NCBI GenBank assembly: GCA_033439795.1
Contig: JAUTDP010000015.1
Span: 1,426,001 to 1,490,000 of the forward strand
Source of the DNA: Sordaria brevicollis
Taxonomy: Eukaryota > Ascomycota > Sordariomycetes > Sordariales > Sordariaceae
Direction of reading: 5' to 3'
Length of the DNA: 64,000 nt
In this document: in pieces, positions 22,851 to 33,958 of the stretch
Layout: every line of letters starts with the position of its first letter
Position numbering within the stretch: position 1 is the stretch's first letter
Notes under the pieces: generated by a model
Seen by the model: the letters and a program-made list of their open reading frames with translations, nothing else
Databases searched by the model: none
What the model was told of the DNA's origin: nothing
Translations under genes and position numbers: made by a program

Positions 22851-24734
22851 ATGGGTGCTACACTCTCGCAACCAGTTGTTCCAAGTCCTTCGTCACCAAG
22901 TAGCGCCAAGACCAAATCTTCAAAACGTCGCAGATTCCGATTTCGACTTCGAATCCGTTGGAGGAGAAAGAAGAAACCCCTTCATGAAATTCGCGCCATA
23001 TTTCCCGAGTCGTTAGGACAACACGACCATAGAGAATACCGCGAGTCGAAGCTCTACGACAGCAGTAGCACCGATGAACGCGATGAGAATAAGTTCTTTC
23101 TCTTAAACAGTTGCCTATGCCCCTCCGCCGCATCCTCAACCGGGCTGCCTGTGTTTCTGTCACCAACAATACCACCACCATTGGCAGAAAGAGCACTGGA
23201 GGTTGCTGTTAGTTCGCTCGGGGAGTCGCCACCACAACTACCCCAACCACTACCTGCTGCTGCTGCTGTCACCAATGTTCGTGACACCAACTTAGGTCTA
23301 CTACCGCCCAGCTGGCCCAGCTCTCCCACGTTACCCATCTATCCTCTCCCTCTCGACATCTCGAGGAGGAAACCTCTGCCAAGCCTTCCTCCTTCTGTGG
23401 AGATGGAGTCTTTGGCTAGGAATCAGATTAATTGTCAAGCGAATAACACGCTTTGGAATAATTCCAGCCAACTCGGCCTCACTGAAGACAGCAATAGTTT
23501 TGTGGAAGATAACTCCAATCGAGAAGACCATACTGAAGATGAAACAGAACAGCAGCATGTATCCGACCCCGACCCCAATTCCGACTTCGACTCGGAATCA
23601 GACATCTCACTAGAGGAGAGACAGAGACCCCACACCCCGCCTCCCTGGGACACCTCCCTAACCGGCTACGGCTCAGTCCTCGAGATATCTCGCCCATTCA
23701 GGGCCAGGCGCGTATTCGAGCACCCACTCGTTGAGGGCCACTTCCTAGCCAATAAGGAAAATACAATCTTCAGTGGTGGCGGCCCGCTAGCTGCCGAGGA
23801 AAAGAGGCGGATGTGGAGGGTTTGGGAGGAAGCAGGAGGAGGAGATAAAGGGCAGAAGAAGCCTAAAGGTTTGAGGAGCAAGGGGAGGAGCAACTCTATG
23901 GAAAGGGAAAGAGGGCATGGAAAGAAGGCAAAAAAGTCAAACACAAAGACAAACACAAAGACAAAAAGGATGTCCGAGTGGAGGAGATGGAAGCCTTTGC
24001 CTAGCTATCCGGCTTGCACGGATATTGTGGCTCACCAGAGAGCTAGTAGTACATGTACTTGGTTTCCACTTGTCACTGGTAACGATCTACAGGGCGCATG
24101 CGCTGAGGTCTTTGAAGAGGCGGAAGACCTTGACTACCAGGCTGAGGATGAGAAAGATGATGATGAGGGGGGAAATAGAGAAAATTGGAGAGAGGAAGAA
24201 GATGAGGACAGGGAGGATCTTGATGAGGCCATTAAGAGGTTCCTGGAGATGAAGATTCCGGTTGATATGGAGAGCCTTTATCGGTTGAGGGCTAGTTTTG
24301 CGGGAGAGGGCATGGATACCACTGACAACCTCAACGTCACTGGAGAAGAAGCCACAGAAGGGGAAATGAATGACAAAACAAAGGGCATTGAGAAGGAAAT
24401 GGAGGTTGCCGTTGACCAAGGCCAGCTATCACCTTTGGTCGAGTCATTGTTCTTCACCGATACCGACATTGAGGGATTCGAGTTTCAGGCGAAAGAGGAG
24501 AATAAAGGAGGTAAAATGTCGAATACCGAAGGGATGGGGAGGTCAGGCAGGGGCAGCGATGTGAGCGACGAAGCTGAGATTGTCAAGATGAGGAAAAGTG
24601 AGAATGGTGAGCAAGACGCTGGACGCGAACACAGAGGAAAGAAGAGGTTTCAGTGCCACACAAAGATTGAGTCGGTGGGAGAAATAAGACTCAATGAGGA
24701 AAGAGGGAGTGAAAGCAGAAGGAAGGTGGAGTAG
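22851..24734 (+). CDS. Acidic low-complexity protein with possible N-myristoylation signal
   Basis: A single open exon of 627 aa. The start MGATLSQ fits the N-myristoylation consensus (Gly2, Ser6) and is followed by a very basic segment (SSKRRRFRFRLRIRWRRKKK, residues about 24-43), a combination that often anchors proteins to the inner face of the plasma membrane. The middle is Pro/Ser-rich (PLPSLPPS motif, acidic SDFDSESDISLEE) and the C-terminal half is rich in Glu/Asp/Lys, partly coiled-coil-like (DEDREDLDEAIKRFLEMKIP). I recognise no catalytic domain. The length of the open frame, and the fact that other frames look worse, support it as a gene; the function is unknown. Confidence 0.7.
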   Translation: MGATLSQPVVPSPSSPSSAKTKSSKRRRFRFRLRIRWRRKKKPLHEIRAIFPESLGQHDHREYRESKLYDSSSTDERDENKFFLLNSCLCPSAASSTGLPVFLSPTIPPPLAERALEVAVSSLGESPPQLPQPLPAAAAVTNVRDTNLGLLPPSWPSSPTLPIYPLPLDISRRKPLPSLPPSVEMESLARNQINCQANNTLWNNSSQLGLTEDSNSFVEDNSNREDHTEDETEQQHVSDPDPNSDFDSESDISLEERQRPHTPPPWDTSLTGYGSVLEISRPFRARRVFEHPLVEGHFLANKENTIFSGGGPLAAEEKRRMWRVWEEAGGGDKGQKKPKGLRSKGRSNSMERERGHGKKAKKSNTKTNTKTKRMSEWRRWKPLPSYPACTDIVAHQRASSTCTWFPLVTGNDLQGACAEVFEEAEDLDYQAEDEKDDDEGGNRENWREEEDEDREDLDEAIKRFLEMKIPVDMESLYRLRASFAGEGMDTTDNLNVTGEEATEGEMNDKTKGIEKEMEVAVDQGQLSPLVESLFFTDTDIEGFEFQAKEENKGGKMSNTEGMGRSGRGSDVSDEAEIVKMRKSENGEQDAGREHRGKKRFQCHTKIESVGEIRLNEERGSESRRKVE

Positions 24735-25516
24735 AGGCAGCCAGGCAGGCAGACAGGCAGAAAAGGAATTGGGGGAGGAAAGAGCGTCGAGCGATCTGAG
24801 GCAAGGACGAAGTCCAAAGCACGATAAGAACTGGAAAGAATCACTAACCAAAAAGCAATAAAGTATCCATACTATGGCCCACCATGTCTTTGTACCTTAG
24901 CGATTTTGAAGTTAAAGAATACTACTAATTCAATGCCACCAGTGAGGGCATATGTCTTGGACAGGCTGCCTGGGTTCGGGGATATGAGAAGCCGATCTGA
25001 CAGACCCCAGCCTGGGTTGAGAGGGTCTCCTCCACCACGGTGCCACCCCGGCCCAAAATACCACCTTCTTACAGCAGCGAAGCCGCTAATCGGGATGCAG
25101 GAACACACGCTATAAGCCAATGTCATGGTGTCACCGCAGCACGTTCTGGGGACCGAGATGCATGCCACCTTTGTGAGTGCAGGGCTGTGATGGCAACGTC
25201 AACGACATTTTAGCGTAGCTTACGCTGGTGATCAAAGCAATAAATAGGAAGCTGAAGATCTCCCGCGTGGTGAGTTTCTTACCCCACAGCTCAACTCTGC
25301 ATCATGAGGTGGCTGTGGGTTATCGCGGATCAGTCACCATGAGAGGCAAGGTCTTGGACGGTAGTACAAGTCTAAACTCCAAAGTGGAAGGTCAGTAGCA
25401 ACAGAAGAAAGTTATAAAGATGGCAGGCCGCCATGCCGAGCAGAACAGAACGCCTGGAGGTGGACAACAACCAAGTGGCTACAACTTCTTGGCCCTTTCA
25501 GGTTAATAGCCAAAAC
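24735..25516. other. Intergenic region
   Basis: A 0.8-kb spacer upstream of the secreted-protein gene. An ATG at 25433 opens the same frame, but the signal peptide starts at the later ATG 25517. Nothing else is seen. Confidence 0.5.
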
Positions 25517-26707
25517 ATGAGGTTCGCATCAGCAATCTTCGCCCTGGCTGCGGCCACTCTTTCACTCGCTTCAGACCCCAGCGACTGCTCAACTGCCTCC
25601 AAGCAAAAGACGGGCTCAGACTTCAAACTCACCGAGCAAGCAGACAACGCCAACGTTGCCTCTCTCTCCAAGATCTTCACCGCAGCCGGCAAGAAGGTCT
25701 CGGTCGCCGACGTCTTCAACGATGGCAACCACCAGATGACCACCGACTCCTCGGGCCGCAAGCTCTGGCAGCACACTTCGGATTTTAACGATGAGGACAC
25801 GACAAAGTGGGTGCCGCAGGGCATCACCTCGACCGCCGATGCGCTTGACGTGGGCACCTATGAGGGCATCAACGGCTGGATCGTGAGCTGGCACCGCGAT
25901 GATGACAAGAGCGTCCGAGTCACGTTTGTGAACCGGGCCGACGATACCTACCGCCATGTGCTGCTCGTGTACCCGCATGCGTCGGATAACTTCCGCGAGG
26001 TGCCGGTGCATGCAGGCGGCATCATGTGGTACGGAAACACGCTGTGGGTCGTGGACACGTACAACGGCATCAGAGTCTTTGACTTGACCAACATTTGGCA
26101 GGTCGGGTCTGGCGATGGTGTCGGCAAGGTCTCCAGCGGTGTCTATTCTGCTGCCGGATACAAATATGTGATTCCTCAAATCAGGTCAGTCGTGAACATG
26201 TTTTCCTCGCTTCTTCACTCCCTACGATTTTACTGACCTCCATACAGATGGTACAAGTGGTCATCCTCGTTCGAGTTCCGCCATTCCTTCATGGCCCTGG
26301 ACCGCACCACCACACCCGACAGTCTCATCGTTGGCGAGTATCAAACCTCTACCTCGGTCCCCATCCGTCTGGTCCGGTACGAGCTCGACTACACTACCCG
26401 CCGGCTCAAGACCGACAGCAGCGGAGTGTCCAAGGCCGTCTGGGCTTACTGCGTCAATATCGAGCGCATGCAGGGTGCCGTGTCGGCGAATGGCAAGTTC
26501 TACCTCTCGCGAAGCAACGGGGCGTCCAAGGGTGACCTTTGGGCTTGGGTTCCCGGCGGTACCGCGAAGCAGAATGCCGGTTTTTACCCGCGGAGTCCCG
26601 AAGACCTGAGCTACGACAAGAGAAATGGGGGGCGCCTGTATACAGTGACGGAGGCGGAGGGTGTAAGGTATATCATCAACTCGGCTGTTAGCAGTGTCAG
26701 CTTCTGA
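25517..26707 (+). CDS. Secreted protein of unknown family, probable beta-propeller
   Basis: Two exons (25517..26184, 26248..26707) encode 375 aa. MRFASAIFALAAATLSLAS is a typical signal peptide; the upstream in-frame ATG at 25433 would bury it, so 25517 is chosen. The mature protein shows repeated strand-turn blocks: WVPQGITSTADALD, GWIVSWHRDDDKSVRVTFVN, RHVLLVYPH, HAGGIMWYGNTLWVVDTYNG, RVFDLTNIW, SLIVGEYQ, RLVRYELDY, MQGAVSANGKFYLSRSNG and SPEDLSYDKRNGGRLYTVTE. The spacing of G-x-W/L-x-V/I motifs suggests a six-bladed propeller of the kind also found in secreted bacterial proteins. I do not recognise a named enzyme family. The protein is probably extracellular; ligand or reaction unknown. 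Confidence 0.85.
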
Positions 26708-27220
26708 TTGAGGTGATTGTACCTCGGACATGAAATTCAAGGACAGGGGGCGGCCGCCGTGAGGCACAGCTTGAGGTTGGTGTGGAGAATGGGCTGGCGG
26801 TTGGTTGTGTCTAACGAATCGAGTTAGAATGCTCAGTCACCCAGGTGGCGTTCACTTTTGGCAGGAATAAGCTTTATATATCATATCCAAGTGGTGGACG
26901 CACTGCATTCAACCGAAAACTCAGCCACTTAGGTAGTGTATTCCCAACGAGACAAACAGACTTCTGTGTCAGGTCTTTTGAACTGACTGGACAATGATGC
27001 CCAATGTACAGGTGGGTGTAAGCACTAAATCGGAGCGTGGCCACCCCTCCTACATAGGCAGCTGCTTTTCTTCTGATCGACTCTGAGAGGTTCGATGTCT
27101 CGAAAGATTGATAAAGCTCGTTCTTTCCCAACGCTGTTTGTCTGTTGAGGTGCATGTGGAGAGCAAGTGGGATCGATTCGCCACACACTCTTCCTCTTCC
27201 TTCGCCCCTTCCTTCTCGCA
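26708..27220. other. Intergenic region
   Basis: A half-kilobase spacer serving as 3' region of the secreted-protein gene and promoter of the P450. No further feature is seen. Confidence 0.5.
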
Positions 27221-28986
27221 ATGGCGCCTTTGGCCCACTTTCTTCCTGAGCCTTCGAGCTCGGCTGGCATTGCTCTGATCGCTCTCGGGGTTGTGGTCAC
27301 CCTATTCGTGGTCGAGAAACTCTTCTTCGCACAACCTCTCCCCAAGGGTGTCCCTTACATTCGAGAGCCGCCGGGAGCTACTCGCTTCAGCCTCAAGACA
27401 CGATGGGCCTATCTCACAGACTGTGTCAACCTTCACAAGGAGGCGTATGGGAAGGTAAGTTTCGGATCAAGGTCCTAGTCCCCATTACACGCCCCTCCCA
27501 TTGCTAACTTCGCTTCATGCACTCAGTATTTGGAGAAAGGCCAGGCCGTCATCATTCCTGGAATCGGCTTCCGCAGCGAGCTCCTCCTGCCACTAAGCTC
27601 CTTCAAGTGGATCAACACCTACGACGAAAAGAAATTGAGCGCTCCCCATGCGTTTGCAGAGTTTGACCAGGTCGAACATACGCTGGGCAGTGAGGTTTAT
27701 CTCTCGGATCCGTGGCAGGGAACTACTGTCAAGAACGAGCTCAATCCTCTTATGGACCACCTCATAGAAGTTCTAAATGAGGAGGTGGGCGTTTCCTTTG
27801 ACACCTACCTTGATACCCCTCCTGGAAAATGGGTCGAAGTGAACATCTACGATGTCATGAGAAAATTCGTTGCTCAGGCCAACAGCCGCTTCACTGTTGG
27901 TCTCCCCTTGTGTAAGTTGCCCTCCTCTTTTCCTACTGTGGCTGCGGCTTTGTCCATCGTCTGGCATCACTAACGCCATACCCTCACTTCTAAGGCCGTG
28001 ACCAAGACTATCTTCAAACTACCCTCGACATTAATGAGCAGCTCATTTACACGGCCGGCACCGGTCTCGCATCACCGGGTGTTCTGCGCCCCTTCCTCAC
28101 CCGTCTCGCGACCATCCCTCTACGACTGAACATCCGCAAGCTCGCCAAGATAGTCCGCCCCATCTACGACCGACGCCTCGAATACCTCAAGCGTCCTCTC
28201 GCCGATCGCGACCCGGACGAGCCCCGCGACCACTTCCAAATCATGCTCCGTTACGCCCAGCGGGAGCGCCAGCACGAGTTCGGCGACTACCAAAACATCA
28301 TCAAGCGTCTCGTCACCGCCAACTTCGGCTCCATCCACCAGTCCGCCTTCATGATGACCAACCTGCTCCTCAACATCCTCAGCTCGGACAAGGAATTCGA
28401 CACGGTTGCGGCCCTGCGGAGCGAGTTTGAGCGCGTCGCCCACTCGGGCGGGAAAAGCCCGGACGCGTGGACCAAGGCCAAGCTGGCCCAGCTGGTGCGC
28501 GCCGACAGCGCCCAGCGCGAAACGCTGCGTCTCAACAACTTTGGAGGGCGCGTGCTTTTCCGCAAGGCCATGGTGGACGGTATCGTCACGGATACTGGGA
28601 TCGAGCTCCCGAGGGGTTGCACCTTTTCGTGCCTGAGCACCGCCATGATGAGCAGCGAGACCAAGTATGAGCAGGCCAGGAAGTACGACCCGTTTCGGTT
28701 CTCGAGGGTCAGAGAACAACAAAAACAAGCAGGAAAGGAAGCAGGGGGGCCGCCGCTTACGTTTGTGTCGACTTCGTTGGACTATCTGCCCTTTAGCAAC
28801 GGCAAGCATTCGTGCCCGGGACGGTTCTTGATTGACTATGAGATCAAGATTGCCATGGCGTACTTGTTGAGGAACTATGATGTGGAGCTGCCGCCCGAGT
28901 ACAATGGGCAGCGACCGCCTACTGTTTACCTGACTGAGGCGCAGTTCCCGCCGAAGGAGGCGAGGATGAGGGTGAGGCGGAAGTGA
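27221..28986 (+). CDS. Cytochrome P450 monooxygenase
   Basis: Three exons (27221..27454, 27527..27911, 27995..28986) encode 536 aa. A membrane anchor (IALIALGVVVTLFVVEKLFF) is followed by PLPKGVPYIREPPGATRF. The K-helix E-x-x-R is RETLR, the PERF-like segment is YDPFRFSR, and the haem loop is FSNGKHSCPG with the axial cysteine at about residue 480. The I-helix region reads ANFGSIHQSAFMMTNLLL instead of the usual A/G-G-x-D/E-T-T, recalling fungal P450s with an AIHTTS-type motif such as gibberellin and meroterpenoid oxidases. It should be an ER-anchored enzyme that hydroxylates a small molecule with electrons from P450 reductase. No synthase gene lies nearby to suggest the substrate. Confidence 0.95.
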
Positions 28987-29777
28987 GAGGGTTTGATGGA
29001 GCTGCGAGTTTATAGAGGTACCTATCGTACATCTGTGAGAAGGTTCAAGAGATGGAGAAGCATTTTTTTTTGTTTTCCATTTTCCAATACTTGGGGTTGA
29101 TACTTCTCTCGTCAATTCTTTCGTTTTACCTCACTTGAACTCGACCGGGAATAGCAAATTCCGGTTGGGAAAGCATGATAACAAAGAACCTTCGAAGGAC
29201 GAGGTCGAATAATGGCCCCGGAAAGCCCGAGATCAAAGACATTGTTGTTTGGTCTACTTGTCTATCACGAACAAAGGGACCTCTTAGTTTGTTACCACTA
29301 CAGGCCTCTTGGTATGGTTGTACACGGAAAGATATCGTATGTCTACTTTGTCTGTAGTGTTCGTTTTGGTCTCAATTTTTGTACATCCCGTCTTGATGAT
29401 CAGGACAAAAGAACACTTCGATGCATAGAAACAGGCAAAGAGAACCCCGGAACACAAAAGAGAGTCGAAAATCAACGGTATTTAAGGATGAGGACGAAGA
29501 AAATGAGTGTAAGAAAGGGGTCAATGGCAGCGATCAATGTTCATACAACCCATACCTTGAGCGTTATTGTTCGTGAATACGTAGTACGGGTGCGTTGGAC
29601 ATGAAGGTATAATAAGTCGATATTTGAACCGTCCGTCCTCAACCCCCAACAGCAACATCAGGATCAGCACACTCTTCCATCACGAGCATCAAACAACAGC
29701 CAGCCAGCCGCCCTACCTCAAGTCTTCTCAAAGTTACCGAAAATCGACCCTCATACTTCAAACCAACGCTACCCAAC
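28987..29777. other. Intergenic region
   Basis: A 0.8-kb spacer; a T9 run lies at 29064-29072 in the likely 3' UTR of the P450. ORFs at 29212-29604 have no recognisable features. Confidence 0.5.
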
Positions 29778-29960
29778 ATGTGCACCTTTGGATTCTCCCA
29801 CATGGAATGCGGCTGCAAGGTCTCCATCGAGGGCACCGGCCAGCAATGCGAATTCGCCAAGCTCAAGGGCAATCACATCTTCTGCGAGGATTTCCAGCGG
29901 ATGGAGAACCGGGCTAAGTCGATGCGATCACCTTATCTTTGCTTCAAGCACCACCGTTAG
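29778..29960 (+). CDS. 60-aa Cys/His-containing small protein
   Basis: A 60-residue frame starting MCTFGFSHMECGCKVSIEG with a good start context (CAACATGT). It has six cysteines (MC, ECGC, QQC, FC, LC) and ends in a basic CFKHHR. The early C-x-C and His suggest a small metal-binding or disulfide-stabilised peptide. There is no signal peptide, so it would be cytosolic. The codon usage (GGC, ACC, ATC, AAG) looks coding, and a following 3' region before the convergent DUF3176 gene leaves room for a UTR. I do not know the family; a short gene like this could be missed by annotation. Confidence 0.55.
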   Translation: MCTFGFSHMECGCKVSIEGTGQQCEFAKLKGNHIFCEDFQRMENRAKSMRSPYLCFKHHR

Positions 29961-30188
29961 AGGGATTTGTTTGTTCGGAGGCTACTAGGATGTTAGAGGT
30001 TTAGGGGTCTTCAAGACAAGACTTGAGAGACTGGAGAATGGAAGAGCGCTGGGCGCTTTCTTCATAAAATAATGACAAATATTTAAATGCATACCACTCT
30101 TACCATCCTCCATTAATCCATCGCCAACGGCTCATTGCGATTCGCGCTGTGCTTCTGTGTGTCTGTCTGTGTGTATGCCATGCCCCGT

Positions 30189-32458
30189 TTATCCCTCCTT
30201 GCCCACATCCCTCAACTCAACCTCCCCATACATGCCTTGGCGCAAAGTCACCTTCATCCCCATGGCCGCTTCATTCCTCAGCCCCACTCTTTCCGCCTGG
30301 CCAATCTTTGCTCGGCTCTCCTGGTCCAGCCCGTGTGTTATCGCGGCCAAAGCGTCCTCTTTCCAAGGATCTATATCGTTCTTCCTGGTCTGCCAAATTG
30401 TGAGCCCGAGGTAGAAAGCGCTAGCCATCATGACAGCGACGGGAACGGTGACGAAAGGCCACCGGATGCGGAAACGGAACACCCACTTCGTTGTGGAACT
30501 CTCTGTTACCCATTCCCCTTCGTTTTCGCGGATCCAGGCCGTCATGCTCCGGGCAACGTTGTCGAAGGTGGAAGTGAGGTTGGTGGATTTGGCAATTGCC
30601 CCGGCTACGGGGTTGCCAATACCGTTACCGGCGGTGTCTGGGTACCTCAGTGGTTCGGGTGCAAGGACCTTGGTGAACCAATCAATCGTGGAGGCGATGG
30701 TTATGTGAGTGATGTTGAAGAAGGAGAGATTATTTGAGACCGACAAAGTGCCAGAGTTAAGAGTGTTGGAATCAGAGTGTGCAGCCAGAAGCAAGTCGGC
30801 CCGGAGAAAATCCCACAGCTTCCCAGGTGGTTGCTGTGAGCTGACTGGTGAGCCTAGGGTGTGGTTGAACGGATCAATCCAGTTCTCCTCTTGTTCTTTA
30901 TTGGTAATGCTGCTTCCAAACATCTCATCTTCGGGTAACAACGATGGGTGCGCCCACTCTTCCCACGAATCTAGAATGGACTCGTGCAGTATCCCCATGT
31001 TGACCTTCGACTCGTACCGATTAACGCAGAATGATAATCCACACTCCATGGCCAGTGGAAACGTCGTGTTCCAGGGTGAGAGATTGTCCACAAACTCCGG
31101 GGCAGACTGAATGATTCGGAAAACGATGAAGGTGGTATTGAAACTCTCAAAGGATATCGACTCGGATCGATTCGCCGTGACTTGTACGATGGTTTGATTA
31201 GGCGATGGACCGCCAGCCGTGGCTGGTTGGTTCGGGCCTCCGTATATTCGGCGTACCTTTGTACCATCTGGGATGGCCGTGGTGTAATCGCTCTCTGGTT
31301 GCTTGACACCATCATAGTTCATAATTTCCAAGCCGTATGGTAGCGTGTATTTTGTGAAGGTGTTCATTCCCTCATATCCAATTTCCCTGCCAATTCGATC
31401 TGACACGTTGACGCACCTAGTGCAAACGGCCAACGAGTCAAAACTTTGGAAGGTACAGTTACCGGTCTCGCAAAAGAATGGCGCCTGGTAAGGGTTGGTC
31501 AACGCGGAAGATTTGTTGACGAATCCATCGTAAATAGCAAGCGTTAGGCCGAAGTCTGCTATCAGTGCACGCTCTTCCAGGACCACATTATCCGGTCCCA
31601 TCGATCCGTTCGTGTTTGTCAAGGTAATCTGCGTGCCTGTCGCTTGCTCTTCACCGACGCAAATTCTGCTTGATGCCCGGATTCTGGCTTTTGAGCTTCC
31701 TGTAAGCAAGACTTGATCACCAGAATTGTCGACGATGGCTTGAACGAAGGGGTCGTATCCGAACATTATAACCGTTATCAGAGCTCCGAGAGAAGCGAGG
31801 TGTCTGTCAGGTTGAGTGGTTAGCCAACTAACAAACACCTTTGAGAAAGGACACGATCATACCGGAATTTGAGCTTCCAGAGTAGTTGTAAGCTTCCCAA
31901 GGGCCCCCGGCTCGCCTCATCAAAGGTTCTGAAAACCAGAACGTCATCTTCTTTTTGTGAGAACCAGTTCCACTTTGCCTGTCCGAGACAAGGAGTAATG
32001 GCAAAGGCAAGAGATGTGCGAGAAACTTGTGCCAGTGTTGATATGATGGTGCCAAGTGAAAAGTAAAGTGGCCATGATTCCAAAGGCTTGCCGTCAAAGA
32101 AGTAAAGGATACCGAGTGTTAGTACCAGCGAGAGACAGCTGAGTGTCATTGCTGATAGCTCCCAGAACCACGATGAGCCCCAGCGCTGCCATGCGCTATA
32201 CTGAGATGGTCGTGTGCTGCTTTGCAGGATCCTTCGAGGTACGATCCTTTGCGGTATGATGCAGTCGTTGTGTGGTTCATGTTGGTCAGTTGGACGCCGG
32301 TCGTAAATCGGCGATTCCGGCGACAACGGGGTAGAATCGGACGGTTCCTGTTCCTGGTTGAGTGGTAGGCAAATTGTAGAACATGCTGATATCTCAGAGA
32401 CAGAATATCGGCCGTCCGCCGGCGCCGCCGAGTTTGATGTTGAAGTGTGGGAATCCAT
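30189..32458 (-). CDS. DUF3176 multi-helix membrane protein
   Basis: Two exons, complement(30189..31803, 31863..32458), encode 736 aa. After a Ser/Pro-rich cytosolic N-terminus come the DUF3176 hallmarks: SSWFWELSAMTLSCLSLVLT, YFSLGTIISTLAQVSRTSLA, CLGQAKWNWFSQ, then FDEASRGPLGSLQLL and, across the intron, HLASLGALITVIMFGYDPFV. A large extracellular domain follows, with paired cysteines (FCETGNCTFQSFDSLAVCTR CV) and many N-x-S/T sites. A last transmembrane helix lies near the C-terminus (FVTVPVAVMMASAFYLGLTI). The family is widespread in filamentous fungi and has no known function. The domain architecture suggests a plasma-membrane protein with a glycosylated ectodomain. It converges on the 60-aa gene 228 bp away. 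Confidence 0.92.
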
Positions 32459-33368
32459 GTCGTTAGCGGTAACAAAACATTTCTAGATTTCCTACCATCG
32501 GCAAAGATCATGAGAAGATCCGGGGAAAAATAGAACTCACTTGGAGGGGAGTGAGAGAGGAGGGGAGAGACACATGCAAAATGTTCGAGTAAACGGGTAG
32601 GTCTTGACCAGCCCGCGGAAGGCTATGTTCACGGAGGCATATTTGCCCTGCTGTGAGAGGTATGAAGCCACAATGATCTAGGTTGTAACAGTCATCCAAG
32701 TCAGCTTATTCAAGACCAGCCGTTGTTCACTCTGTGTCACTTCTGTATCGCACCGTTGTGTTACGTGCAGATATGAGCGAAACACAAAAGTGGTCCTACC
32801 TCACCGCCGTACCCGTGTCCCACAAGAAAAGCAGTCGATCAGCTTGTTGGTCGATGGACTCAGTCGCGCTGCACAAGATGTGGCGGAGGTGTCGTACCAT
32901 ACCGAGAATATGTGGAGTTCAGATTTTGGGTTTGCAATAGCCGCCTTCGTCAGCAATCAAGGAATGGTGGGTGAAGAATTGGACTTTGAAGGTGGCGGAA
33001 GAATGATGGAAGAAAGATGAATGGTTCCAGGAAATCTTGACTGCGACCAAAAAAGAAACTTCGATGCAGACGGGGGGACTCATCAAGTTCGTCAGACCGC
33101 CACTGCACTTTCATTCCCTCGCTCCTTCTATTTCGGATCAGTGGACTCCATCGCATTCGCAGCTGCAACTTTCAGGCCCAAAACCCGCCATGAGTGACAG
33201 GAGCAAAGCTGGCGATGAAAGACAAAGAACATAAGGCGGAAGGTGCGCCCAAGGAGGACTCCACAATCCACCCACCCCTTTCTTTCCTTCCTCTTCTCTT
33301 CTTTTCCTTCCTTCCCACTTTCCTTTCCCCTCTTTTCCTCTTCCTCACTCCCTTCTCGCAGAGGGCAT
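32459..33368. other. Intergenic region with polypyrimidine tract
   Basis: A 0.9-kb spacer upstream of the DUF3176 gene and downstream of the DUF3237 gene. Its right end is a CT-only tract (listed separately). No gene is supportable. Confidence 0.5.
33275..33357. repeat. Homopyrimidine/homopurine tract
   Basis: About 83 bp that is almost entirely C and T on the + strand; 33275-33316 is uninterrupted, and only isolated A bases occur after that. It lies immediately 3' of the DUF3237 stop codon, so it would be a purine-rich part of that gene's 3' UTR. Such tracts can form triplex (H-DNA) structures. Confidence 0.85.
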
Positions 33369-33958
33369 CTACGCAGCAACCCCAGGACTCAAAACCTCCC
33401 AAGCATCAATCGCCACGAACCCGTTCCCCGTCGTCAAGATGCCCACCGCCACCACGCTATTGAGCCAGTAATATTTGGTGCTGCCCGTCTCGAACGTGAT
33501 GCGGAGGTGGATCTTGCCGTCCTTCTTTGCGGGCCCGTTGGTCTGGATGAAGATGTTGGCGCCGTCGTCCGTGACGAGGTGGTAGCGCGTGTCGACGTTG
33601 GTCGTGGCTTCGGCGCCGCCGGAGCTGGAGAGGGCCCAGTCGGCGCCGAGGTTGAGGATTTTACCTTGGGGAAGGGTTAGGTCGGGTTAGGACTTGAGGG
33701 GGAGGAAGGGGAGGGAAGGGAAATACCCTTGATCTTGGGGCCTTGGAACGTCCCGCCTGTGATGGGAATGACGACTCTCGTGCCGCGCGGACCGGTGCCG
33801 ACGGGGATCGCGGTGCCGAGGGTGCAGTTGAGTGAGTAAAGGAAGCTTAGGCCGGGAGGGGCGGGAGTGGCGGCGATGGCATCGCCGGGTTTGGCGTATG
33901 AGCCCTGGATTGATACCAGGATAAAGGTGAAAAGGGCGAAGGTGAGTTTGGAGAGCAT
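33369..33958 (-). CDS. Secreted DUF3237 (UPF0311) protein
   Basis: Two exons, complement(33369..33664, 33727..33958), encode 175 aa. MLSKLTFALFTFILVSIQGSYA is a strong signal peptide, cleaved before KPGDA. The remainder matches DUF3237: FLYSLNCTLGTAIPVGTGPRG, then TRVVIPITGGTFQGPKIKG, LNLGADWALSSSGG, RYHLVTDDGANIFIQTNGP and YYWLNSVVAVGILTTGNGFV. DUF3237 is a beta-barrel family of unknown function found in bacteria and fungi, usually without a signal peptide, so secretion is notable. The intron contains two CTAAC branch-type motifs. The neighbouring upstream gene on the same strand is an FAD monooxygenase; DUF3237 genes are often near oxidative or aromatic metabolism genes, but a functional link here is only inference. 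Confidence 0.88.

Noticed and set aside
33677..33692. GGTTAGGTCGGGTTAG as interstitial telomere repeat
   Set aside because: It lies inside the DUF3237 intron, and on the coding strand it is two CTAAC branch-site motifs, which explains it.
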